A stretch of DNA of 64,000 nucleotides. Source: Ktedonospora formicarum (GTDB lineage: Bacteria > Chloroflexota > Ktedonobacteria > Ktedonobacterales > Ktedonobacteraceae). Where the stretch lies: assembly GCF_016587355.1 (NCBI RefSeq), contig NZ_BNJF01000001.1, positions 558,001 to 622,000 on the forward strand, written 5' to 3'. Position numbers and translations under genes: made by a program. The notes under the pieces were generated by a model. The model searched no databases, was not told where the DNA came from, and saw nothing but the letters and a program-made list of their open reading frames with translations. This document shows, piece by piece, positions 18,023 through 26,530 of the stretch. Position 1 is the stretch's first letter. Each line of letters begins with the position of its first letter.

Positions 18023-21000
18023 ATGCCAAAACCATCACGGTGTGCTCTCACTTGGTCAGAAGAAAAGCAGCACTACGAACTTACTATAGACGGACAATTC
18101 CAACGATCTTTTCACCAAGCAGATGAGTCAGCGTGGCTTGCCTGGGTTCAAGAGCACACCACGTTCGCATTTGAAGGTCGAAATGGTCATCTCAGCATCA
18201 TCAAAGAAGTTCGGCCTCGAGGAGGTGGATATTGGTATGCCTATAGTAGGCAGGCAAGACGCACTCGCAAGCGCTATTTAGGAAAAACCGCCACGCTATC
18301 ATACTTAGAGCAGGTAGCCTCAGACCTTGTAGGCAGCAATACAGCGATTGCAAAGCCAATCATACAGATCAATAGAGGATCATCAAGAGCATCGACTAAT
18401 CCTTTAAACCAGGATCACATCTCGCTTCTCACGACAAAGCTCATTCCACCTCAACTTCCCGCCTTGTTAGTAGAACGAGAACGCCTACTCAAAGACCTGG
18501 ATGCGATATTTTCTCATCGCCTGGTGCTCATCTCCGCTACTGCTGGCAGTGGGAAGACGACTCTGCTCTCTACCTGGGCTACGCATAGACGGACATTGAC
18601 ACAAGCTGTCGCTTGGCTATCACTAGAAGAACAAGATAATGACCCCATACTTTTCTGGAGCTATGTTGTTGCCGCGCTACGTATTAACAAGCCAGCGATA
18701 GGGGGTGTAGCCCTGAGCATGCTACAAGCACCACAGCCACCGCTTTTGTCGACAATTATAACCACCCTCATTAATGATCTGACAGCTTGTCAGGAAGAGT
18801 TTGTGCTGGTATTAGATGATTATCATGTCATCAGCGATCCAGCCATCATCGACTCCTTCCAATTCTTGCTTGCACACCTTCCTCCCAGGATGCATCTAAT
18901 ACTGGCTGGACGCAGAGATCCGCCAATGGCTCTGCCACGTTTGCGCGCCCGAGCACAGGTCATTGAACTAAGAGATCAAGATTTACGCTTTACGCGAGTG
19001 GAAACAGAACAATTTTTCAGTCAGGCGATGAAATATCCTCTGAGCGCAGCAGAGGCTGATATGCTTGAACAACGAGTTGAAGGCTGGATTGCAGGGCTAC
19101 AACTCGCAGTTCTTGCAATGCGCGGACGTGTGGATCGCTCCACATTTGTGCAACAATTGAACGGCGGTCAGCATTTCTTCTTAGACTATATGAATGAGGA
19201 AATACTGGAGAACCAGCCTCAGGAGGTGCAGAGCTTTCTTCTGCACACATCAATCTTAACCCGCCTGAACCCTTCACTCTGTCAGGCTGTAACAAAAGAA
19301 ATCAGCACCCAGGCCAGCCACCAAATGCTACTTGCCCTGGAGAAAGCCAATCTCTTTCTTGTTCCACTCGACGAAGAGCGACGCTGGTTTCGTTATCATA
19401 GCCTCTTTCGCGATGTGCTCCAGGCTCGCCTTCAAGCACTCTCTCCAGAACAAATTCCCATTTTACACCACCGGGCAGCGCGCTGGTACGCCCAACAAGG
19501 AAACATACGTGAAGCAATTACTCACGCGCTCACAGGCCATAATTACGTCTTCGCGGCTGATCTTATGGAGCAGTCAGCTACACATATGAGCTTAAATGGG
19601 GAAATCTTCCAGTTATATGCCTGGATCGAATGCTTGCCAGACGCCATACTACAGGTTCATACACACCTAGCCCTGACAACAGTCCTGCAAATCTTGTTCC
19701 AAACCTTTTATGCGCCAGAAAAGCAGTGGAACCAGGAAGTCACGAGAAGCGAACAGCTCTTTGTACGCATAGAAGCGATTGCGCAAGGACTGCACCCCAC
19801 CACCCTCCCAGAAACAGAAAAGCGTAAACTCCACAATCGTTTGAATCTGTTACGCATGTGGATAGCAAGCAGGGACGCGCTTCTCCAAGAAAATGTGGCT
19901 CAGATGCACCTTCTAGGCACCCAACTCCAGGAGCTCTCCAGTGAAGAAAATGCGAAATGGAAAATGCTCTCAACCTACCACCTCATAACGGGTAAGGCAA
20001 ATGTGCTCGTACTACTCCCAGTACTGACCGAGTTGAAGAAGCAAGCTGAAAGAGAGCAACATCTATATGAAGCGGTCTGGATGATGGAACGGCTCGGTAT
20101 AGTTTACCGTGATATTGGACAGCTAAACCAGGCATATCAGATCTTGAGAGAAGCATTACGACGATTGCAACAGATGGGGAAGGCTCGTTCTTTATTCGGA
20201 TACATTCACCTGCACCTGGCGGATTTCCATTGGACCAGAAATCAACTCACAGAGGCGAGGACCCATCTCGATGCAGCTCTGCACTTTGCACAGACCTGGC
20301 AACATCTTGATATACAGATCACAGGCTACTATCAAGCCCTACGCATATTCCTTGCCAGAGGAGAGTGGGAAGAGGCTAAACAGGCATTGACGCAGGCAAA
20401 AAAACTGAGCCAGCAGAGTCAGTGGAAGCATCATCACCGTCTGGTAATGGCTGGACAAGCCCAAATCTGGTTAGCACAGGGAAATCTCGCCGCCGCTTCA
20501 GCCTGGGCCAGCCACAATGAAGTTCATCCACAAATACCCGGGCTCGGCGATGATGAAGAAGAATATGCAGAGGCAATGGCTCTGGTTCGCGTCTTTCTGG
20601 CGCTACAAAGAAATACTGATGCTCTACAGCTTCTAGCCCATCTGTTTACGCGTGCGGAAGAGAACGAGAGTACATGGCATATCATTCCTGTACTGGCACA
20701 CCAGGCAGCAGCACTCTATGCACTCGGCGAAGTGGTTCAGGCCAAACAGATAGCAAAACGATTGCTCCAAATGGCCGATCCAACAAACTATCTACGCATA
20801 TATCTGGACGCTGGAGCACCTCTACAACAGGTTTTTCAGGACCTCCTGGATGTCGAGGTCACCCAAATCGCGCACATTGATTCCCCATCCGCCAACGCCT
20901 CAATCAGAACTCTAGTAGCCACCTTCGAGCAGCAAAAGCACCAGCAGCATATCAAACAATTTCCATCTGTTCAGTACCAGGAGACTCCACGATCCCCCAT

Positions 21001-21193
21001 CTCACCACTTAGCGCACGGGAGTTAGAAGTCTTACATCTATTGGCTCAAGGTATGACAAATCAAGAAATTGCTAACCAACTGATCATATCGCTGGCAACC
21101 GCCAAAAAGCATGTGGCAAACATTCTGTATAAGCTAGCGGTCGAGAATAGAGGACAAGCTACTGCTCGTGCTCGAGAGTACGAACTGCTCTAA
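18023..21193 (+). CDS. Large MalT-like LuxR-family ATP-dependent transcriptional regulator
   Basis: 1056 residues. An N-terminal module of about 100 residues contains GGGYWYAYSRQARRTRKRYL, an element seen before STAND domains in many large regulators of this type. The STAND ATPase follows, with Walker A SATAGSGKTTLL near 171-182 and Walker B-like FVLVLDDYH near 262-270. A long helical TPR-like sensor region spans about 480-960. The C-terminal LuxR HTH is at about 995-1050 (LSARELEVLHLLAQGMTNQE). Such proteins bind an inducer plus ATP, oligomerise and activate transcription, as MalT does with maltotriose. The ligand is unknown. The LLM oxidoreductase 205 bases downstream may be a target. Confidence 0.93.
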   Translation: MPKPSRCALTWSEEKQHYELTIDGQFQRSFHQADESAWLAWVQEHTTFAFEGRNGHLSIIKEVRPRGGGYWYAYSRQARRTRKRYLGKTATLSYLEQVASDLVGSNTAIAKPIIQINRGSSRASTNPLNQDHISLLTTKLIPPQLPALLVERERLLKDLDAIFSHRLVLISATAGSGKTTLLSTWATHRRTLTQAVAWLSLEEQDNDPILFWSYVVAALRINKPAIGGVALSMLQAPQPPLLSTIITTLINDLTACQEEFVLVLDDYHVISDPAIIDSFQFLLAHLPPRMHLILAGRRDPPMALPRLRARAQVIELRDQDLRFTRVETEQFFSQAMKYPLSAAEADMLEQRVEGWIAGLQLAVLAMRGRVDRSTFVQQLNGGQHFFLDYMNEEILENQPQEVQSFLLHTSILTRLNPSLCQAVTKEISTQASHQMLLALEKANLFLVPLDEERRWFRYHSLFRDVLQARLQALSPEQIPILHHRAARWYAQQGNIREAITHALTGHNYVFAADLMEQSATHMSLNGEIFQLYAWIECLPDAILQVHTHLALTTVLQILFQTFYAPEKQWNQEVTRSEQLFVRIEAIAQGLHPTTLPETEKRKLHNRLNLLRMWIASRDALLQENVAQMHLLGTQLQELSSEENAKWKMLSTYHLITGKANVLVLLPVLTELKKQAEREQHLYEAVWMMERLGIVYRDIGQLNQAYQILREALRRLQQMGKARSLFGYIHLHLADFHWTRNQLTEARTHLDAALHFAQTWQHLDIQITGYYQALRIFLARGEWEEAKQALTQAKKLSQQSQWKHHHRLVMAGQAQIWLAQGNLAAASAWASHNEVHPQIPGLGDDEEEYAEAMALVRVFLALQRNTDALQLLAHLFTRAEENESTWHIIPVLAHQAAALYALGEVVQAKQIAKRLLQMADPTNYLRIYLDAGAPLQQVFQDLLDVEVTQIAHIDSPSANASIRTLVATFEQQKHQQHIKQFPSVQYQETPRSPISPLSARELEVLHLLAQGMTNQEIANQLIISLATAKKHVANILYKLAVENRGQATARAREYELL

Positions 21194-21398
21194 TATGCCT
21201 CTTCCAAATCCTTCTCTTCACACAAAAGTATCCTCTACAAGTATCCTTTCGGCTACTTCTCGCCAACGCCCAAAGTACGTATACTTCTGGCAAGCGATAT
21301 ATGCCATATATCGCTTACAAATAGCACCTGATCTCAATTTCAATAATCCGATTTTCATACTGATTCCCCCATGTAAAATCAAGAAAGAGGTGGCTAGC

Positions 21399-22370
21399 AT
21401 GGCTATGCAATTTGGAATTTTGCTTCCCCAGGGTTGGACAATGGATCTTAGGAGCATTCCAGATCCTTTGGAGGCTTACGAGGCAATGACCCGCGTTGCG
21501 CAGACAGCTGATGAGATAGGCATTGCGGCAGCATATCTGGTGGATCATTTTCATACGATTCCACAACCTTCGCAAGAGGTAACATTTGAGTGTTGGACAA
21601 CGGCGGCGGCGCTGGCACGTGATACGAAGCGCATTCGCATCGGTCAAATGGTCACATGCAATGGGTATCGTAATCCAGCCCTGCTGGCGAAGATGGCAAG
21701 CACATTAGATGTACTATCACATGGGCGGCTAAATTTCGGTATCGGTTCTGGCTGGTATGAACACGAATATCGCGCCTACGGCTATGAATATCCTGATGCG
21801 CCTGAGAGACTACGCTATTTACGTGAGGCTGTACAGATCATTCTCGCCATGTGGACTCAGGAAGAGGCACATTTTGAGGGCAAATATTATCAGGTACGTG
21901 GGGCCATCAATCAACCCAAAGGCATACAAAAACCCCACATTCCACTCCTCATCGGGGGTGATGGAGAGAAAGTTACCCTGAAGATGGTGGCACAGTACGC
22001 CGATGCCTGCAATGTTGGTAATGATCTTGCTACCATCGGGCACAAATTCAATGTCCTGAAGAAACATTGTGCCACTGTTGGGCGCGATTATGAGAGTATT
22101 CGTCGTACCACAACCGTCTTCTGCTCAATCGGCGAGACCGATGAAGAGGCACAGGAGAGAATTCCCTCCTTCGTGCGAGCCAACTTTGGAGATCGCATCG
22201 ACGGCGCGCTGGTTGGGAGTCCCTCGACCATTCGCCAGCGCTTGAAGGAATATGAAGACGCAGGAGTGCAAGAATTGATCATACGGTTCTTTGATATGCC
22301 CCAGTTGGAGGGATTACGCCTGTTTGCTCAGGAATTTGTGAACAGCAGTACCCAAACATTTAAATCTTGA
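21399..22370 (+). CDS. LLM-class (luciferase-like) flavin/F420-dependent oxidoreductase
   Basis: 323 residues from the ATG at 21399, which has AAAGAGGTGG five bases upstream; the open frame runs further upstream into the luxR gene but without a usable start. A TIM-barrel pattern is visible: MQFGILLPQGWT at the start, TAAALARDTKRIRIGQMVTC (about 67-86), LDVLSHGRLNFGIGSGWYEH (about 103-122) and LIGGDGEKVTLKMVAQYADA (about 184-203). Chloroflexota members often use F420. A truncated relative lies at 36040-36203. A 24-bp hairpin begins seven bases after the stop. Confidence 0.92.
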   Translation: MAMQFGILLPQGWTMDLRSIPDPLEAYEAMTRVAQTADEIGIAAAYLVDHFHTIPQPSQEVTFECWTTAAALARDTKRIRIGQMVTCNGYRNPALLAKMASTLDVLSHGRLNFGIGSGWYEHEYRAYGYEYPDAPERLRYLREAVQIILAMWTQEEAHFEGKYYQVRGAINQPKGIQKPHIPLLIGGDGEKVTLKMVAQYADACNVGNDLATIGHKFNVLKKHCATVGRDYESIRRTTTVFCSIGETDEEAQERIPSFVRANFGDRIDGALVGSPSTIRQRLKEYEDAGVQELIIRFFDMPQLEGLRLFAQEFVNSSTQTFKS

Positions 22371-22377
22371 ATAGCCA

Positions 22378-22433
22378 CAAAGGCACTACCACTCAATTAC
22401 TAGCGTGCCAGTAATTGAGTGGTAGTGCCTTTG
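22378..22433. terminator. Perfect 24-bp hairpin after the LLM gene
   Basis: Arms at 22378-22401 and 22410-22433 match over all 24 bases with an 8-base loop. It starts seven bases beyond the LLM stop codon. Confidence 0.88.
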
Positions 22434-22776
22434 AAAGTCGCCTACAACCCCGTGTGTTCAACCTCCCTAAAGGCTCTACAAAAGCGCTTGAGCCATAGAT
22501 AAGCTCAGGCCTTTATGCCTCAAACTGCTTAATTCTTATACTCACCTCAATAGGCAACAGAACATAGTACATCTTCTCTCAAACAGTCCACTTTACAGCC
22601 GCTTACAACGAATAATCTCCATCAAGTCGAAAAAAGCTTTTGTCTTCTCCTGTTAGGATGGAAGAAGAACAACCATGCAGGGAAGGAGAACAGCCCCCAG
22701 GATTTATGAGCAATGGGAGAACTGACATTCTCTTTCATGCATGGTAGACAGCATAAAGAGGAAGAGGTCCCATTGT
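22434..22776 (+). other. Intergenic region before the DUF1326 gene
   Basis: No gene or clear promoter is seen here; composition is AT-leaning with several CTC/TCT runs. Confidence 0.3.
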
Positions 22777-23322
22777 ATGACAATCAAGACACTAACCTAT
22801 CAACTCAAAGGAACGATATTTGCGGCACAGTCCTGCTCATGTTCCTGTGATCCATGTACCTGCGGTGACCGCTGTACCTGTGAGGGCGCAGAGGCATATC
22901 TTGGCCCAAGATGGCGCTTTGTAGGAGATCAGATTGAGACTGGCATGATTGCTGACGTGGATGTATCACAACGTCTCCTTATCAGTCTTGCCCAAACTCG
23001 CAATGAGCAGGACACAAAATGGCAGGAGGTTATTCTTATTGATGAGGCTGCGACCCCAGATCAGATACACGTTCTGCTTGGTCTCTTCGAGCAGCGCCAG
23101 GGAAGCGCAGCCGCTCATCCCGAATGCGTGCCAGCGGCACAGCGAGCCGTATATTTGGTGCCGATGTCCATCTACAAAGTCCAAGGACGTGATACGCTCT
23201 CCGTCACCTTTGCCAGAGAGCGAAGCCGCCTGGTACGCGGGGATGCACGTGCTATAGCGTTGCCAGAATGGACCTATAATGGACATATCTCGGCTCAACA
23301 AAACTTAGAGCAGTGGGGCTGA
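22777..23322 (+). CDS. DUF1326 domain-containing cysteine-rich protein
   Basis: 181 residues from the ATG at 22777, preceded by AGAGG nine bases upstream; an earlier in-frame ATG at 22741 has no such site. The N terminus has a dense cysteine cluster, CSCSCDPCTCGDRCTCEG (about 21-38), within the Y.L.G....C.C.....C.C pattern of DUF1326, followed by a beta-rich domain. The biochemical role of the family is not established; metal binding is an inference from the eight cysteines. The gene is monocistronic, ending at an 18-bp hairpin. Confidence 0.85.
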   Translation: MTIKTLTYQLKGTIFAAQSCSCSCDPCTCGDRCTCEGAEAYLGPRWRFVGDQIETGMIADVDVSQRLLISLAQTRNEQDTKWQEVILIDEAATPDQIHVLLGLFEQRQGSAAAHPECVPAAQRAVYLVPMSIYKVQGRDTLSVTFARERSRLVRGDARAIALPEWTYNGHISAQQNLEQWG

Positions 23323-23353
23323 ACAAGTAATTAAAAAGCAAACACACAAACGC

Positions 23354-23397
23354 TGCCTGCCACCCAATGCCAAACTCGCGGCATTGAGTGGCAGGCA
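23354..23397. terminator. 18-bp hairpin between converging genes
   Basis: Arms at 23354-23371 and 23380-23397 pair with one mismatch around an 8-base loop, between the DUF1326 gene (plus) and the isochorismatase-like gene (minus). Confidence 0.82.
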
Positions 23398-23447
23398 CCT
23401 ACCCTCTAATGTTGATTTCAGAGAGGATATGAATCGACACCCTCTGC

Positions 23448-24014
23448 TTATAGCTTCTCAGTCCAGTCTGAAGCCTGAATCACCTCAGCCTGCCGAGGGA
23501 AGACCTTAGAGAGTAAAACGCGATGAACCTCTTCATCGTTGTCAAAACAACAATCAGACAGAACTGTCAACTGAAAATCCTTGTCCGCAGCCTCTCGCAA
23601 TGTTGATAGGACAACCCCACTGGTTGCGATACCAGTGAGAACGAGATGTGTAATCCCCTGCGCTCTTAGCACCACATCCAAATCACTCCCGCAAAACGCG
23701 CTCACCCGCCGTTTGGTGATCACAACATCTGTTGGCTGGGGCGCAATATCTGGATAGATCTCCATATTTGTCATGCCTGACATCTGCCGCTGCTTAAGTG
23801 CCCCGAACCCTTTATTGTTCGCACTCACCTCTGGATAGCCTGGACGAAAGCCTACACCCACATAGATCACAGGGATCAATGCGGCTCGCGCGGCAGAAAT
23901 AGCATCATGCATGGGTGTCAAAAAATCTTTAGCATGAGCATAGCGAGAGAGAATCTCAACCTGCATATCCATCACTAAAAGAGCAGTATGCGTATGGGGC
24001 TGTGTATCTGGCAT
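23448..24014 (-). CDS. Isochorismatase-like hydrolase lacking the usual catalytic cysteine
   Basis: 188 residues. The Rossmann-like fold starts TALLVMDMQVEIL with catalytic Asp16, and the catalytic Lys is in VITKRRVSAF near residue 103. The position normally held by the nucleophilic Cys (GIAT..C) reads GIATSGVVLST, so Val replaces Cys. A subgroup with this ATSGVVLST sequence exists and, like EntB/PhzD, must work without a thiol if active. FPRQAEVI near the C terminus is typical of the subgroup. The gene is transcribed towards the hairpin at 23354 and is followed upstream by a separate redox cluster. Confidence 0.87.
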   Translation of the reverse strand: MPDTQPHTHTALLVMDMQVEILSRYAHAKDFLTPMHDAISAARAALIPVIYVGVGFRPGYPEVSANNKGFGALKQRQMSGMTNMEIYPDIAPQPTDVVITKRRVSAFCGSDLDVVLRAQGITHLVLTGIATSGVVLSTLREAADKDFQLTVLSDCCFDNDEEVHRVLLSKVFPRQAEVIQASDWTEKL

Positions 24015-24195
24015 GGATTGTTCCTTTCTGTAACCCAGGTGATAAGCGTTGTCATCATGCTTGAATTTCGCTGATATGGCGCAAGATGGGAAGAGCCTCG
24101 CGCAACTTCTCTAAATCTTCCTCATTGATGTGAGAAAGCAAGCATTGTTTGGGCGCTTTATATCTCTCCTATATGGAGGAAGAAGCATTCTATCA

Positions 24196-25104
24196 CTAGG
24201 CAAAGTAACTTGAGATAAGTTCATTGGTGATTCCGAAGGCTGCCTTGCTACCGGAAGCGGAAGCCAGAAGCACCTGGGCTTGCATGAGGATTGTGACGGT
24301 ATCACCAGCAGCGTACACACCTTTGATATTGGTGCGCCCCTGCTCATCAACAGCGATGCCTCCCATAGCATTCGTGGCACAGCCAAGATCCTGACCAAGA
24401 GTGGTCGCGTGCCGCCATTGTACTCCTACGATACCACCAGTTCGCTCAATTCCAGGATGGTTCACAAACTCAATGCGTTCGAGTTGTCCAGATTGCCCAA
24501 CCAGTGCCGCGATTTTCTCCTCAACAACCTGTATGCCATATTTTTCAAAGAAAAGCTTCTGCTCCTCTTTTAAAATATGATGACCATTCGTGCAAACGAC
24601 GATATCTTGGCTCCAATTGTAGAGAAGTTGAGGGACATGGGAGGCTCCCATCTCCTGTTCGGTGATAATCACTAATGGCTGATCTCGTAGTTCCCACCCA
24701 TCACAATAGGGGCAGTTAAACAGGCTCTTGCCATAATAGTCGTAGATGCCATCAATCGCCGGAAGGGTCTCCTGTATGCCCGTTGTCAGCAGGAGCGTTC
24801 GCGATTCAAATATCTCGCCACTGTCAGTAACGACCTCAAACGTTGTTTCTAGCTTGCGAGCGCTCTCGATGCGCGCAGCATGGAACGCCACCGAAGGGTA
24901 AGCTGCAATATCCTGACGACCAAGAGCCCTGAACTCCGCTGGTTGCACACCATCGCGTGTAAGAAAGCCGTGCGAGTGTTGGGTTACGGCGTTGCGTGGC
25001 TTGTCGTCGTCAAACACCACAACGTGACGCCTGGCTCGACCAAGCACCAACGCCGCACTCAAACCAGCCGGACCGCCACCTATAATCGCGCAATCAAAGA
25101 TCAT
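24196..25104 (-). CDS. NAD(P)/FAD-dependent oxidoreductase, thioredoxin-reductase-like
   Basis: 302 residues, with AAGGAG upstream of the ATG. An FAD-binding GGGPAGLSAALVLGRA motif lies at 9-24, and the redox pair CPYCDGWE near 134-141 matches the CxxC position of thioredoxin reductases. The C-terminal FAD motif is GVYAAGDTVT. In place of the usual NADPH-site GGG.SA pattern the sequence has ITEQEMGASHVPQLL, so the electron donor is uncertain, as in related ferredoxin- or NADPH-linked flavoproteins. It is 62 bases behind an Rrf2 regulator on the same strand, which probably controls it. Confidence 0.9.
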   Translation of the reverse strand: MIFDCAIIGGGPAGLSAALVLGRARRHVVVFDDDKPRNAVTQHSHGFLTRDGVQPAEFRALGRQDIAAYPSVAFHAARIESARKLETTFEVVTDSGEIFESRTLLLTTGIQETLPAIDGIYDYYGKSLFNCPYCDGWELRDQPLVIITEQEMGASHVPQLLYNWSQDIVVCTNGHHILKEEQKLFFEKYGIQVVEEKIAALVGQSGQLERIEFVNHPGIERTGGIVGVQWRHATTLGQDLGCATNAMGGIAVDEQGRTNIKGVYAAGDTVTILMQAQVLLASASGSKAAFGITNELISSYFA

Positions 25105-25166
25105 TGCTTCTCTCCTTTGTTATTAAAGACATTATAGACACTCTTTATCTTCAATGGGGAAAAAAA

Positions 25167-25598
25167 TTAGCTGAAAGTGGTCGCCAATTTTGCGAACCGA
25201 TGCTGGTCAAGTTTGTCGACCAGATCAATCAGCTTTTTCTCTTGCAGATATGATTCCATATTGTGCTCGGCCTCAGCCATTGTGCCCTGAATTAGACAGC
25301 CATCATTGACATGCTCCAGATCACAATGAAAGAGCGACGCAGTTCCCTCAATAGCGTGAATGACACTTAAAAATGAAAGCTCCTCCCTGCGCCCCAGTAA
25401 CCTATATCCTCCACTCACTCCTGGGGTCGACGCGACGATGCCAGCCTTCACCAGTTTGGTTAGAATCTTTGAGAGATACGTTGGGGACACGCTCAGCATT
25501 TCCGCCAAGGGCTGCATACCAATTGTCTTGCCGGCAGGTGCCGCCACGAAAAACAGCATGGCATGAAGGGCATAATTCGTCGCTTTTGAATATTTCAT
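25167..25598 (-). CDS. Rrf2 family transcriptional regulator
   Basis: 143 residues. The winged helix comprises YSKATNYALHAMLFFVA and the recognition region LSVSPTYLSKILTKLVKAGI (about 35-54), followed by the GVSGGYRL wing. Two cysteines (near 92 and 100) remain from the cluster loop, fewer than the three that bind Fe-S in IscR and NsrR, so it may sense redox state or another signal. GAGGGTTGAAGA precedes the ATG. It sits ahead of a thioredoxin-reductase-like gene, a pairing seen in many bacteria. Confidence 0.92.
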   Translation of the reverse strand: MKYSKATNYALHAMLFFVAAPAGKTIGMQPLAEMLSVSPTYLSKILTKLVKAGIVASTPGVSGGYRLLGRREELSFLSVIHAIEGTASLFHCDLEHVNDGCLIQGTMAEAEHNMESYLQEKKLIDLVDKLDQHRFAKLATTFS

Positions 25599-25633
25599 TC
25601 TTCAACCCTCATAATTATCGACTTCACAGATCT

Positions 25634-25662
25634 ATAATAGCGAGAAAAAATCTATTTGTCAA
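25634..25662 (-). promoter_or_regulatory. Consensus sigma70-type promoter of the rrf2 operon
   Basis: On the minus strand TTGACA (25657-25662), a 17-base spacer and TATTAT (25634-25639). The -35 box overlaps the end of the upstream gene's terminator hairpin (25661-25698). A repeated ATAGAT lies across the -10 region and may be the Rrf2 site. Confidence 0.75.
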
Positions 25663-25698
25663 GCCGGGCACTCCTTATTAGTTCGGAGTGCCCGGCTT
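25661..25698 (-). terminator. 14-bp hairpin after ohr
   Basis: AAGCCGGGCACTCC (25661-25674) pairs perfectly with 25685-25698 around a 10-base loop, 61 bases beyond the ohr stop codon. Its last bases are shared with the rrf2 promoter. Confidence 0.8.
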
Positions 25699-25759
25699 CT
25701 CTAAAGGAGCAGCCCGGCGAATGGCTTTCGCCATCCCAGGCCCCGCGATTTTATGAGCG

Positions 25760-26176
25760 TTACTGCTCTAAAGTAAGTTTTACGGGGATATTGCCACGCG
25801 TGGCATTGGAATACGGGCAGACCTGATGAGCAAGCTCAAGGATTTTCTCGCCAGTTGCTGAATCGATCCCTGGCAGGGAGACACGCAACTCTACCTCAAG
25901 CCCAAATCCTCCTTGTCCGTTGGGTCCAATGCCTACCCGCGAAGTGATGGTAGACTGGCTTGCGTCAACATTTTCACGTTGTGCCACTCTCATCAACGCC
26001 GACTGAAAACAAGCAGCATACCCAACAGCAAAGAGTTGTTCGGGATTGGTACCCTCGCCGGACCCTCCCATTTCCTTTGGAGGATTCAGCTTGACGACTA
26101 GGTTTCCATCAGAGGAACGGGCCTCGCCCTCGCGTCCTCCTTGCACTGTTGCTTCGGCTGTATAGAGAATTTTCAT
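25760..26176 (-). CDS. ohr: Organic hydroperoxide resistance protein (Ohr/OsmC family)
   Basis: 138 residues, normal Ohr length. Both catalytic cysteines are present: GYAACFQSALM near residue 56 and HQVCPYSNATRGN near 120. The enzyme reduces organic peroxides with thiol help, usually lipoyl groups. CGGAG precedes the ATG. The typical OhrR repressor is not adjacent, but an Rrf2/thioredoxin-reductase-like pair follows on the same strand after a terminator, giving a compact peroxide and thiol stress group. Confidence 0.95.
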   Translation of the reverse strand: MKILYTAEATVQGGREGEARSSDGNLVVKLNPPKEMGGSGEGTNPEQLFAVGYAACFQSALMRVAQRENVDASQSTITSRVGIGPNGQGGFGLEVELRVSLPGIDSATGEKILELAHQVCPYSNATRGNIPVKLTLEQ

Positions 26177-26530
26177 CTGTTGCTCCGTTTTTTTGTGTAA
26201 AGTGTGTAATGCACTTATCGAACAAGATACCGATGAGATGATGCTTTCTATCCAATGTGAATCGTTTTCTCATATCCTGGAAAGGAAGCTTCTCTCCCTC
26301 TAGGGGTAACATTTGCGTCTAACCAGTTATTCCAAAAACGAGCCCCCAGGTAGCAATAAGGAAGACCCTCAGCCCTATGACACCTTGATGCCGCAGAATG
26401 CCAACCGGATCAAAGCATTATTGACTGGACACACTACGATATAGTGAATATGCATCAACTCGCGAACTCTTAGATGATTTAATTTCTACTATAAACGGCA
26501 CGTTTCAAAGATGACGCTCTATACAAAAAA
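26177..26530. other. Divergent intergenic region upstream of ohr
   Basis: No gene seen. A CACTA-N5-TAGTG repeat lies at 26432-26446. No clear promoter could be assigned to either flanking gene. Confidence 0.3.
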
